Below, piece by piece: positions 45,574-53,915 of a stretch of 64,000 bases of DNA. Within the stretch, counting starts at the first letter, position 1, and every line of letters starts with the position of its first letter. A program made the position numbers and the translations under genes. Below the pieces are notes generated by a model. It saw nothing but the letters and a program-made list of their open reading frames with translations. It did no database searches and was not told where the DNA came from. Source of the stretch: Mesonia phycicola (GTDB lineage: Bacteria; Bacteroidota; Bacteroidia; Flavobacteriales; Flavobacteriaceae); assembly GCF_900141885.1 (NCBI RefSeq), contig NZ_FQYY01000008.1:1-64000 (forward strand), in the 5' to 3' direction.

Positions 45574-46812
45574 TTACTCAAACCTAATAGCTTTGGCAGG
45601 AGTAATTTTTGTTATAATGTAAGATGGGATTAATAACATTAGCATACATAATAGTAATGTGCCTAAGTTAATCATTAAAATATAATCCCAACCTAAATAC
45701 ACTGGCGCTTCTGTAACATAGTAAGTTTCTGGATTTAGAGGAATTAACTTAAAATATTTTTGAAGTAATAAAAACCCTATACCTATTACATTTCCGTAGA
45801 AAAGTCCTTTTATAATTAAATAAGCTGCATTAAACAGAAAAATTTTTCTAATGCTCCAATCTGTACTCCCTAAAGCTTTTAGCATCCCAATCATTTGGGT
45901 TCTCTCTAAAATAAGAACCAATAATGCAGTAATCATATTAATACCAGAAACAATAATCATGATACCAATAATGAGAGCTATATTAAAATCAAATAAAGAA
46001 ACCCATTCAAAAATAGAGCCGTAGGCTTGTTTAATGGTTTTAGCATCTAAAAAAGAACCAATAGCAGCATACACTTCTCCTCCTTTTTTATCTATTTCTC
46101 TAAAATCATCTACAAAAACTTCAAAATTACCAACCTCATTAGTTTCCCATTTATTTAAACGTCTAATTTGATTGAGATCTGCAATTAAAAAAGTTTCATC
46201 AAACTCTTGAAAGCCAGAATTAAAAATTCCGCTGACTTCAAAAGCTACTAAACGCGGACGATCTTTATTTTCTTCATTCATAAAATAAATAATCACCTTG
46301 TCTCCTACGTTAAAATGTAAACGTTTAGATAAATATTCTGAAATTAAAATTTCTGTACTATATCCTTCTTTTTTAAAAATTGGCAATTTACCTTCTACCA
46401 AGTACTCTTCTAGATAATCCCAACGGTAATCTGTACTTACACCTTTTACAATAGCACCTTCAAAATCGGTTTCTGTGCGTATAATTCCGTATTTTGTAGC
46501 TACTCCTTGTATATGATTTATACCCTCTACACTAGTAAATTCAGGATAAAAATCTTGTTGAGTAGAAATAGGAATCTGCGTTTCTTGTGAATTATTATTA
46601 TTTAGATTATTAATAATAATATGCCCATTAAAAGCTGCTATTTTATCTCTAATTTTTTGCTCTAAACCTACTCCTGTAGCTACAGAAACTAACATCATAA
46701 TTACACCAACAGCAATTGCAGTCACTGCAATTTTTATTATTGGTGCTGATATGCTACTTTTATAATCTTTGGCGCTAATTAAGCGTTTAGAAATAAAATA
46801 TTCAAAATTCAA
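45574..46812 (-). CDS. ABC transporter permease, FtsX/LolE-like
   Basis: About 412 aa. One N-terminal membrane helix, a periplasmic MacB_PCD-like domain (about 50-270) and three C-terminal helices with the FtsX core (ALLVLILERTQMIGMLKALG). Homologues move lipoproteins from the inner membrane (LolCE). No ATPase gene is adjacent. The frame starts at TTG 46818, but the family begins MNFEYFIAKRL-like, so a TTG at 46812 is a better start; a -7 TATTTTTG (46838-46845) lies upstream. The gene is divergent from and nearly overlaps the NamZ-like gene. Confidence 0.87.
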   Translation of the reverse strand: MNFEYFISKRLISAKDYKSSISAPIIKIAVTAIAVGVIMMLVSVATGVGLEQKIRDKIAAFNGHIIINNLNNNNSQETQIPISTQQDFYPEFTSVEGINHIQGVATKYGIIRTETDFEGAIVKGVSTDYRWDYLEEYLVEGKLPIFKKEGYSTEILISEYLSKRLHFNVGDKVIIYFMNEENKDRPRLVAFEVSGIFNSGFQEFDETFLIADLNQIRRLNKWETNEVGNFEVFVDDFREIDKKGGEVYAAIGSFLDAKTIKQAYGSIFEWVSLFDFNIALIIGIMIIVSGINMITALLVLILERTQMIGMLKALGSTDWSIRKIFLFNAAYLIIKGLFYGNVIGIGFLLLQKYFKLIPLNPETYYVTEAPVYLGWDYILMINLGTLLLCMLMLLIPSYIITKITPAKAIRFE

Positions 46813-46817
46813 AAGCA

Positions 46818-48035
46818 ATGATGTTTTACCGGTTGGTCAAAAATACATTTTTTATTCTTGCAATAGGCCTAGTTTCTTGTCAAGGTCAAACAAAAATGAG
46901 AAAAAATATCCCGAATAAAAAAAATGACACCTCTATAATTATGGGTGCCAATCAAACAAATACTTATCTCCCTCTTTTAAAAGATAAAAATATTGGGATT
47001 GTTGGCAATCAAACTTCTGTAATATTTAAAGCAAATGGTAGCTACACACATTTGGTAGATTCTCTACTCTCTCGAAATATTAAAATTGAAAAAGTTTTTT
47101 CGCCTGAGCACGGGTTTAGAGGCAAAGCAGATGCGGGAGAAAAAGTAAAAGATGGTATAGACTCTAAAACAGGAATTGAGTTAGTTTCTCTCTACGGAAA
47201 TAATAAAAAACCCACCAATGCTCAATTACAAGGCATAGATTTTATGGTTTTTGATATACAAGATGTTGGTGTAAGGTTTTACACTTACATTTCTACTTTA
47301 CATTATGTGATGGAAGCTTGTGCAGAAAATAACATTCCGTTATTAGTATTAGACAGACCTAACCCAAACGGACATTATATTGATGGGCCAATTTTAGAGA
47401 AAGAACATAAAAGCTTTGTAGGTATGCACCCTGTACCTATTGTTCACGGAATGACTATTGGTGAATATGCTCAAATGATTAATGGAGAAAATTGGTTAAA
47501 TAATGATATTAAGTGTGAATTAATGGTAATAAAAATGAAAAATTACGATCATTTACAAGCTTACCAACTACCAATAAAACCATCTCCAAATTTACCTAAC
47601 GCTCAAGCTATTAATCTATACCCTAGTTTATGTTTTTTTGAAGGAACTAACATTAATGCAGGAAGAGGTACAGACTTTCAGTTTCAAGTATTTGGAGCAC
47701 CAAGTTTAAATTCAGATTTTTTTAATTACTCGTACACACCACAACCTAATGACGGAGCTAAGCACCCTAAAAATGAAGGAAAACTTTGCTACGGAATGAA
47801 TTTGACTTCTGTAGAAAATCTTAACCACATTAATTTAAATTGGTTAATTTCTGCTTATCAACATACAAAAAATAAAAACGAGTTTTTTAATAACTTTTTT
47901 AGCAAGTTAGCGGGCACCAAAAAACTTCAGCAACAAATTGAAGATGGAATGAGCGAGACAGCAATTAAAGCCACTTGGCAAAACGGACTAACTACTTATA
48001 AAAAGATGAGAGAAAAATATATTTTATACAATTAA
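46818..48035 (+). CDS. Exo-beta-N-acetylmuramidase NamZ family lipoprotein (DUF1343)
   Basis: 405 aa (an alternative ATG is the next codon). Lipobox LVSC near residue 21 anchors it in the envelope. The DUF1343 blocks are intact: FSPEHGFRGKADAGEKV, DIQDVGVRFYTYISTL, LVLDRPNPNG and the GRGTDFQFQVFGAP stretch. NamZ enzymes release N-acetylmuramic acid from the non-reducing ends of peptidoglycan chains, in cell-wall recycling. It is divergent from the ABC permease with practically no intergenic space. Confidence 0.88.
   Translation: MMFYRLVKNTFFILAIGLVSCQGQTKMRKNIPNKKNDTSIIMGANQTNTYLPLLKDKNIGIVGNQTSVIFKANGSYTHLVDSLLSRNIKIEKVFSPEHGFRGKADAGEKVKDGIDSKTGIELVSLYGNNKKPTNAQLQGIDFMVFDIQDVGVRFYTYISTLHYVMEACAENNIPLLVLDRPNPNGHYIDGPILEKEHKSFVGMHPVPIVHGMTIGEYAQMINGENWLNNDIKCELMVIKMKNYDHLQAYQLPIKPSPNLPNAQAINLYPSLCFFEGTNINAGRGTDFQFQVFGAPSLNSDFFNYSYTPQPNDGAKHPKNEGKLCYGMNLTSVENLNHINLNWLISAYQHTKNKNEFFNNFFSKLAGTKKLQQQIEDGMSETAIKATWQNGLTTYKKMREKYILYN
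46838..46845 (-). promoter_or_regulatory. -7 promoter element of the ABC permease gene
   Basis: TATTTTTG on the minus strand, inside the 5' end of the divergent NamZ-like gene. A TTG at 46861-46863 is the only -33 candidate, at a short 15-nt distance. Confidence 0.4.
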
Positions 48036-48093
48036 CCGTAATTTAACGCAACCTTTGTTTATTTAGTTCATCTACCATAAAAACCAACTATTT

Positions 48094-48740
48094 ATGAGTA
48101 AATTGTTGTTAATCGCTACATTTATTTCTCTTTTAGCAGCTGATTGTGAGCCTAAAATAGAAAATAATAAAAGAGTGATTGTTAGAGGTAATATTATTAC
48201 AGAAAATGAACAACCCGTACAAAATATAGAAGTTACCACTAGTGTAGAAGAATACATATTAGGAAAAACACTTACAGATACTGATGGAGTTATTGATATG
48301 GTTTCTGCGGAATCTTATGATGATAATTACATTATAAATATTAACAACGGACATCAGCTTGGCTACACATCTGTTAAAATTATTAGAGATGAAAACCAAA
48401 CTTTTGAATCTAACATATATAATTTAGGTACTGTTTACTTACATCCTATTTCTAATTTCACCCTTACAACTACAAAAAAGTCTTCGCAAGATGCAATTTT
48501 AAAAGTTAGTATAAATTTTTTAAATATTACTTGTTTATATAATTACAAATACGGTTTACTTGAAGACCCTTCTAGATGTTATGAAGAACAAAGAATAACA
48601 GCTAAAACTAGTGAATTACATAGCAACTTAGATTTAAGCCTTCAAGTAATTAAAGATGCTCCTTTAACAATTACTTATCAAATAGATGAAAACCCAGAGG
48701 TAACTGTTGAAGTGATTCCTAATCAACTAAATTTTGATTA
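48094..48740 (+). CDS. Exported protein with carboxypeptidase-regulatory-like domain
   Basis: The stop lies in the 48754-48756 region of this frame; the entry end marks where the next gene begins to overlap. About 220 aa with a signal peptide (about 1-16). Residues 27-75 (VRGNIITENEQPVQNIEVTT) look like an Ig-like carboxypeptidase-regulatory/Cna-B beta sandwich. The remainder is beta-rich with one Cys pair (about 155 and 166). I do not recognise a named family. It overlaps the barrel-protein gene that follows, suggesting a common envelope role. Confidence 0.6.
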
Positions 48741-49369
48741 TGAAATATCTTACTAGAAATTCACTAATACTGTTAAGCCTTCTTAGTTTTTCGTTAAGCT
48801 GGTGCCAAACCGAAACTTCAGAGTCTAATGAATCTAATTCTTTTTTTAAAAATGAAAGTTTTGCAAATTTTAAAATAGGAGGAGATTATGCTATTCCTAT
48901 TGGGAATACGTTTACTGGAGATAATTTAGATAGTAGTGCTGGATTTAGTTTTGAGGTTTCATTTAATTTAAACTCTCCTATTATTTTTGGTTTTCGTCAT
49001 AGTAATTCTACTCACGATGTTAAAGACAAATCACTCGTTGGTAATTACTCTACCACTCATAATAGATTGAATGGACTACTTATAGGATATCAGTTTTTCA
49101 CCTCGTCTAAAATTAGATTTACTCCTACTATTGGTGTTGGAAAAGTAAGCTATAGGCAAAGTATAAACGGAAATAAATTTTACGATTCTGGTACAGCTTT
49201 ATGGATAAACGGAGAAGTAAGTTTTCATTTTACCAAATGGCTTGCTTTGTATGGTAATGCAACTCTACAAAAAGATTATTTAAATATGGATGTCCCTTCT
49301 GAGTTAGAAGATTACTTTAAGTATGGACAATTTTTAAGACTAGGCTTAGGTATAAAATTTGTAATATAA
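48740..49369 (+). CDS. Outer-membrane beta-barrel protein
   Basis: 209 aa from ATG 48740 (two codons after the first possible ATG at 48734). Signal peptide about 1-22, ending near SWCQ. The body is built of alternating hydrophobic strands with short turns and ends in 'LRLGLGIKFVI', with a terminal aromatic-hydrophobic strand as in eight-stranded OmpX/OmpW-like barrels. The exact family is not clear. It overlaps the preceding gene by 17 nt and is likely cotranscribed with it. Confidence 0.7.
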   Translation: MKYLTRNSLILLSLLSFSLSWCQTETSESNESNSFFKNESFANFKIGGDYAIPIGNTFTGDNLDSSAGFSFEVSFNLNSPIIFGFRHSNSTHDVKDKSLVGNYSTTHNRLNGLLIGYQFFTSSKIRFTPTIGVGKVSYRQSINGNKFYDSGTALWINGEVSFHFTKWLALYGNATLQKDYLNMDVPSELEDYFKYGQFLRLGLGIKFVI

Positions 49370-49402
49370 ACTGTATATAACATTTTTATTTACAGTTAAC
49401 AA

Positions 49403-50128
49403 CTATGACACATACTGTGTTTTTATGGTTTTTTTATATTCTACAGTAATTTTAGATCCTTCTGCTAGCATTACAGAATTAGGTTGCATTGAATTTAAAA
49501 AAGCAAAATCTTTACCATAAACTAACCCGAAATCTGTATCTATTTTATATGTATTTATTTTATAAGCTTTCCATTTAGGATGTTTTACTTCATACTCATT
49601 AGACTTTTTATCATTCACTTCTGCATAGCCCCAATAATGTTCTGTTATAAATTCTGTTTCGCTTCCTGGTTCTATGTCAAAAGATACTTTACTAGCTTCT
49701 ATCTGAAAAATATTTCTTTTTCCTGATTTCTCCCAAATATATTCTACTGTTCTTCCATTTTCATCTTCTAACCATTTATATTTCATTTTCATGGTTTGGT
49801 AATTTTCTTTGTAAACGGTATTAGCTACAAATGTTAAAGCCCATTTAGGTACAATTTCTTTAATAAAAACTACACCACGTTTCCATTCATTATTTTCAAA
49901 ACGCTTTACATAAAATCTTAAATTAACTTCTTCAAAATTTACATGAAAAGGAATTTTCACACCTAACAACCTCGTGTTTTTAAACATAAACCCTACTAAA
50001 CTCACAAAGCATTTTCCATTCCATAAATCTAGTTCTGTGCCATAAGGAACATATTTAGCCAGCACTTTGGGGTCTATAATATAATTTGCAAATGCTAATT
50101 TTCTCCACTCTCCTGTTAAAAAGCTCAT
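49403..50128 (-). CDS. DUF2071 (YqjF-like) protein
   Basis: 241 aa. It opens with 'FLTGEWRKLAFANYIIDP', followed by YVPYGTELDLWNGKCFVSLVGF, the DUF2071 (acetoacetate-decarboxylase-like fold) pattern, and closes with AFLNSMQPNSVMLAEGS. Function unknown. Convergent with the barrel-protein gene; the 33-nt gap has a weak AACTGTA/TACAGTT hairpin. Confidence 0.85.
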   Translation of the reverse strand: MSFLTGEWRKLAFANYIIDPKVLAKYVPYGTELDLWNGKCFVSLVGFMFKNTRLLGVKIPFHVNFEEVNLRFYVKRFENNEWKRGVVFIKEIVPKWALTFVANTVYKENYQTMKMKYKWLEDENGRTVEYIWEKSGKRNIFQIEASKVSFDIEPGSETEFITEHYWGYAEVNDKKSNEYEVKHPKWKAYKINTYKIDTDFGLVYGKDFAFLNSMQPNSVMLAEGSKITVEYKKTIKTQYVS

Positions 50129-50218
50129 TTTTCAGATATTAAAATTTATAATCCATTAATTAAAGAATGTTTCCTATATAAGTATTATAATTAATTAGTC
50201 TTTTAAAGATACTGTTGT

Positions 50219-50758
50219 TTAATCTACAATACTGTTAATAGATTTTTTAATTTTTTTATATTTTTCTGGCATCTTTAAAAAAGGTTGTATAGTAAAAGTA
50301 AATTTACGGTTGGCATCAAAATACCAATAATTACCTTTTAGTACACCTTCTTCAGTTTTTATCATTTCTTGCGGAAGGTGATTGATTGAAAATTGACTCT
50401 GCTCTTCGTTATACCAAATACCTAACTCCTCTAAGTCTTCTTTGTTGGTGTAAGTAAGTTTAATTTGAGGCTTTATTTCTTTATTATCCCGAAGGATTAA
50501 TTGTTTATTTGTGAAATTTTTTAAATCTTCTCTCCATAAGTTTTCATTAGTTTGAGCTTCTTCTATTTTTCTCCACTGTTTTATTACAGTTTCAGCATTA
50601 TAGTCTTCTTCTAGAACTGTAAATAAATTTTCTTGAATAATTTCTACTTCCTGTTTTTCAGGATAAATGCTAACGGTAGTTTTATCTGCTACTACTCTTC
50701 CTCCTTCTATACCAAAAAACGTACTTATTAAAAAGAGTATAATTTTAAATTCTTCCAT
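50219..50758 (-). CDS. Exported protein of unknown function
   Basis: 179 aa. A hydrophobic N-terminus (about 5-20) suggests export. The rest is hydrophilic, Glu/Lys-rich, mixed alpha/beta, and has no cysteine and no motif I know. It is placed 43 nt downstream of the LAS-type peptidase gene and may share its transcript. Not recognised. Confidence 0.6.
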   Translation of the reverse strand: MEEFKIILFLISTFFGIEGGRVVADKTTVSIYPEKQEVEIIQENLFTVLEEDYNAETVIKQWRKIEEAQTNENLWREDLKNFTNKQLILRDNKEIKPQIKLTYTNKEDLEELGIWYNEEQSQFSINHLPQEMIKTEEGVLKGNYWYFDANRKFTFTIQPFLKMPEKYKKIKKSINSIVD

Positions 50759-50801
50759 ATCAATTAATGTAATTGTAATATTTCTATAATCTCAAACTTC
50801 A

Positions 50802-51596
50802 CTATTTCAACTGAAAATGAATATGATCATCATGTCTTACTGCTTGGCAACCATGAAACCTTATTTTGGTATGGTTTAATTGTAACCTAGTCTTTAAATG
50901 AGGTTCTATAAAAAGTTTTTCTACATTGTTTTGCTTTAAAATTAGATTTACTAACTGACGAGTGCCTTTTTTAGAAAATTTAATATCTCTATTAATGCTA
51001 CCAAAAGTTAAATATTTAGGGTAATCATACTGCCAATACCCCCTTTCTTTACAAATATCTATTTGGCTATATTCTGTAAGAGTGGGTTCTTCAAAAACGC
51101 CATAACCGCTCACAGATGGTTTTTTATTATTTAGGGTCCCGTCATTATTTTCATAAATTAAAGACACATCTATTTTTTTACCATCGTGATGACTTAAGTG
51201 CGGTAATAATGGAAAGTGATTAAAAAATGGAAAACTAGCATCTAAATACAACATTTTTATACCTGGGTTTTCATTATTAAATTTTGCAGATATTTCTCTT
51301 AAACTTTCATTCAATTCTGGCACTACATAATTTCTATTTGCTAATACAAAAAATATAGAACGAGCTTGTAAGCTATTAGTCTCTCTAATTTTTTCTCGCC
51401 CAAAAACAGGAGCTAAATAGGGTACAATAACTAATGTGGCTAACATATATAAACCTAAAAAAAGAATAAATTGTTGTAGAGATTTTTTAAAACTTTTTTG
51501 GGGTATTAATAAAATAGATAGAAAGTAAATTACACCACCTACTTGAGTTAAAATAGTTAGTAGAGAAAAAATTAAAATACGGCGTATTATTTTCAA
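50802..51596 (-). CDS. Membrane-anchored putative LAS-type zinc peptidase
   Basis: 264 aa. Two N-terminal membrane spans (about 8-30 and 42-62), then a domain with H136-x6-D143 (SHHDGKKID; the glycine of H-xx-G-xxx-D is G139) and a C-terminal HDDHIH (H258, H260). This is the H-x6-D ... HxH zinc layout of LAS peptidases such as MepA, VanX and D-Ala-D-Ala carboxypeptidases, which cut peptidoglycan cross-links. Overall similarity to a named family is low and I infer the activity from the motifs. It follows the 152-aa gene by 13 nt. Confidence 0.65.
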   Translation of the reverse strand: MKIIRRILIFSLLTILTQVGGVIYFLSILLIPQKSFKKSLQQFILFLGLYMLATLVIVPYLAPVFGREKIRETNSLQARSIFFVLANRNYVVPELNESLREISAKFNNENPGIKMLYLDASFPFFNHFPLLPHLSHHDGKKIDVSLIYENNDGTLNNKKPSVSGYGVFEEPTLTEYSQIDICKERGYWQYDYPKYLTFGSINRDIKFSKKGTRQLVNLILKQNNVEKLFIEPHLKTRLQLNHTKIRFHGCQAVRHDDHIHFQLK

Positions 51597-51609
51597 CTTA
51601 AATTTTAAA

Positions 51610-52068
51610 TTATGTGATTGTATTTTTCACTATTCTTAAAGGAAATAATTTTACTTCTTCTTTTAAAGCTGTAATTATTTTCTGCAGCTCATCTGTGCTA
51701 TAAACGCAATTTACAGTAACTTTCTTAATAGACGTACTATTATTTATTTGGGCATTTATTTCTATTTTAAAATGCTTTTTGTCTTGTTTGTTTTCTAATA
51801 AAGTAAAAGTTATGGTTGGCTCTATAAAGTTTAGAGTAGTTGCTACCAATACATTATTGGTTACAATGCTTTTTAACCAATTAATAATACTATATATTTC
51901 GTTCACTAAAAGAGCAGAATCTGTTACAGAAAAAATAGCTGATGAGCTTTGCACTTTAAAATTGATTAACAACCAATTTGCATCAAATTGATTGTTAATC
52001 GATTCTAAAAACTGGTAATTAATAATATTTAGCTCTATAAATTGGTTATCTACACCTTCAAAAATCAT
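51610..52068 (-). CDS. Small protein resembling WapI-type immunity proteins
   Basis: 152 aa, soluble. The N-terminal 'FEGVDNQFIELNIINYQF', 'DANWLLINFKV' and the later 'EIYSIINWLKSI' are reminiscent of WapI-like immunity proteins, which neutralise polymorphic toxins. No toxin gene is next to it, so this is only a resemblance. It leads the short series with the LAS-type peptidase gene. Confidence 0.45.
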   Translation of the reverse strand: MIFEGVDNQFIELNIINYQFLESINNQFDANWLLINFKVQSSSAIFSVTDSALLVNEIYSIINWLKSIVTNNVLVATTLNFIEPTITFTLLENKQDKKHFKIEINAQINNSTSIKKVTVNCVYSTDELQKIITALKEEVKLFPLRIVKNTIT

Positions 52069-52106
52069 AATTTTCCTGTTTTATATAGCTTATAGCAATA
52101 CAAGAG

Positions 52107-52598
52107 TTATTTTACACGTTTTTTCATTTCTTCTACAATATTAAAAGCTGCGGGACAAATGGCTACATTTTTTAATGTTAGATTAGATATCTGCTGAAAT
52201 TTTTTACGATCTGTATGCGGAAATTCTGCACAAGCTTTTGGGCGTACATCATAGATAAAACATTTGTTATCTTCATCTAAAAAAGTGCAAGGTACTTGCT
52301 GCAACACGTAATCATTATCTTCATCAATACGCAAATAAGTATCTATAAACTGCTGTGGTTTTTGCTTAAAAAATTTCGAAATTCTCTCTATATCTTTATT
52401 TGTAAACAAAGGGCCGGTAGTTTTACAACAATTAGCACAAGTTAAACAGTCTGTACGTTCAAATTCTTCTTCATGCAGGTCTTGCATTATACGGTCTAAG
52501 TTTTTTGGTTGCTTTTTTTTAAGCTTTGCAAAAAACTTTTTACTCTCGTTATGCTTATCTTTGGCCTGTTTTGGCAGATTTTTTAAAATTTCTTCCAT
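52107..52598 (-). CDS. YkgJ family cysteine-cluster protein
   Basis: 163 aa from ATG 52598. Seven cysteines in the YkgJ pattern: C51, C54, C57, C58 (CLTCANCC), then C104, C113 and C123, thought to bind an Fe-S or zinc centre; function not defined. The frame reaches an ATG at 52619, but a perfect -7 TATATTTG (52603-52610) lies between the two ATGs, so the downstream one is the start. Divergent from the methyltransferase gene. Confidence 0.86.
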   Translation of the reverse strand: MEEILKNLPKQAKDKHNESKKFFAKLKKKQPKNLDRIMQDLHEEEFERTDCLTCANCCKTTGPLFTNKDIERISKFFKQKPQQFIDTYLRIDEDNDYVLQQVPCTFLDEDNKCFIYDVRPKACAEFPHTDRKKFQQISNLTLKNVAICPAAFNIVEEMKKRVK

Positions 52599-52602
52599 AA
52601 GG

Positions 52603-52610
52603 CAAATATA
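52603..52610 (-). promoter_or_regulatory. -7 element of the YkgJ-type gene
   Basis: TATATTTG on the minus strand, 4 nt before the ATG at 52598; it decides the start and implies an almost leaderless mRNA. No clear -33 TTTG is seen. Confidence 0.55.
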
Positions 52611-52633
52611 ACTATTCATAAGTACATATTATT

Positions 52634-53350
52634 TTGAAAAACCCAGACATTTTTGGCCAAGCCGTAGCCGATTTTTATTTTGAAAATCAGCCTGAAAATA
52701 TTGTAGTACATTCTACCGATTTTGATGATGATGAAATTCCTACAAATTATCTTTTCCGTAGTTATCAAGAAATGCCACCTCTAGAGCAAAAAGCATTACA
52801 ATTAGCTAAAGGCAAAGTATTAGATGTGGGTTGTTGTGCTGGTAGTCACGCATTGTATTTACAAGAAAAAGGTATAGAAGTAAAAGCTATAGATATATCT
52901 AAAGGCGCAATAGAAATAGCAAAACAACGTGGAGTTAAAAATGCGGTTTCTGAAGACTTCTTTTCTATAGAAAATGTAAAATTTGATACTATTTTAATGC
53001 TTATGAATGGTAGTGGTATTATTGGTAAATTAAATAAACTAACGCATTTTTTTCAGCATATAAAAACATTACTAACACCTAACGGAAGTGTTTTAATAGA
53101 CTCTTCAGACCTTAGGTATTTATTTGAAGAAGATGAAGATGGAGGTATTTGGGTAGATCCCAATCAATATTATGGAGAACTTACTTATACCATTAGCTAT
53201 AAAGGGGAAACCTCTGCTTCTTTTAATTGGTTATATGTAGATTTTAACTCTCTGCAACTTGCGGCCCAAAGTAATGGTTTTATATGTGAGTTAATTAAAG
53301 AGGGGCAACATTTTGATTATTTGGCAAAACTAAGTATACAACTAGTATAA
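52634..53350 (+). CDS. Class I SAM-dependent methyltransferase
   Basis: 238 aa with a TTG start, because no ATG occurs in frame until about residue 46 and the N-terminal 'NPDIFGQAVADFYF' looks conserved. Motif I is VLDVGCCAGSHALYL (about 63-77), followed by an acidic 'VKAIDIS' motif II region. The substrate is unknown. Its start faces the YkgJ-type gene with 35 nt between. Confidence 0.85.
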   Translation: MKNPDIFGQAVADFYFENQPENIVVHSTDFDDDEIPTNYLFRSYQEMPPLEQKALQLAKGKVLDVGCCAGSHALYLQEKGIEVKAIDISKGAIEIAKQRGVKNAVSEDFFSIENVKFDTILMLMNGSGIIGKLNKLTHFFQHIKTLLTPNGSVLIDSSDLRYLFEEDEDGGIWVDPNQYYGELTYTISYKGETSASFNWLYVDFNSLQLAAQSNGFICELIKEGQHFDYLAKLSIQLV

Positions 53351-53405
53351 CCAGATTTCCATTTATCTACAGAAACGTGACGTTCAGCTTTTTTTCAAGC
53401 TTACA

Positions 53406-53438
53406 TTTGGGTTTCATTTCTATTTTTATATATCTTTA
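53406..53438 (+). promoter_or_regulatory. Promoter of the DUF937-like/HerA-like pair
   Basis: TTTG (53406-53409), 21-nt spacer, TATCTTTA (53431-53438; last base A in place of G). The gene at 53472 follows after about 33 nt. No Shine-Dalgarno sequence. Confidence 0.5.
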
Positions 53439-53471
53439 ACAAAAGACAATTAATTATAAAAAACAAAAAAC

Positions 53472-53909
53472 ATGTTAGATTCTATATTAGGTTCACTTAA
53501 AGATCAAGTTGCAGGGAAATTAGAAACAGAAGCTGGAGTAGACAGCTCTAATGTTGGAGGTGTTATGGATGTGGTAAAATCTGTAGCTATGGATAAAATT
53601 GGAGGAGAAATGCTAGGCGGTGGTCTTTCTAGCGTAATGAATTTATTTAGCGGAAAAAGCAATAGTACTGCTGCAGATAGTCTTCAAACAAGTTTAACTA
53701 CTGGTGTGGTAAATGGTTTAATTGAAAAAATGGGATTCTCTAAAGAGAAATCTTCTACTGTTACCAATATTGTAGTTCCTGTTTTAATTAACCTAATTTC
53801 TAAAAAGAATGATGAAACCGCAGAAGATGATGCATCTCCATTAAAATCTCTTTTTGGTAGCGCAGCAGCTTCAGGTCTTGGTGATAAATTAGGAGGCTTC
53901 TTTAACTAA
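53472..53909 (+). CDS. Small DUF937/YidB-like protein
   Basis: 145 aa, rich in Gly, Ser, Ala and Leu; no signal peptide. The repeating 'LxGGGL' and 'GLIEKMGFSKEKSSTVTNIVVPVLI' helices recall DUF937/YidB-type proteins, but the match is loose. The function is not known. It lies 6 nt before the HerA-like ATPase gene, so both are on one transcript. Confidence 0.55.
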   Translation: MLDSILGSLKDQVAGKLETEAGVDSSNVGGVMDVVKSVAMDKIGGEMLGGGLSSVMNLFSGKSNSTAADSLQTSLTTGVVNGLIEKMGFSKEKSSTVTNIVVPVLINLISKKNDETAEDDASPLKSLFGSAAASGLGDKLGGFFN

Positions 53910-53915
53910 GAAACT

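Noticed and set aside
51610-52068. A toxin-immunity locus around the WapI-like gene
   Set aside because: No polymorphic toxin, Rhs or LXG gene is adjacent, so a full system is not supported.
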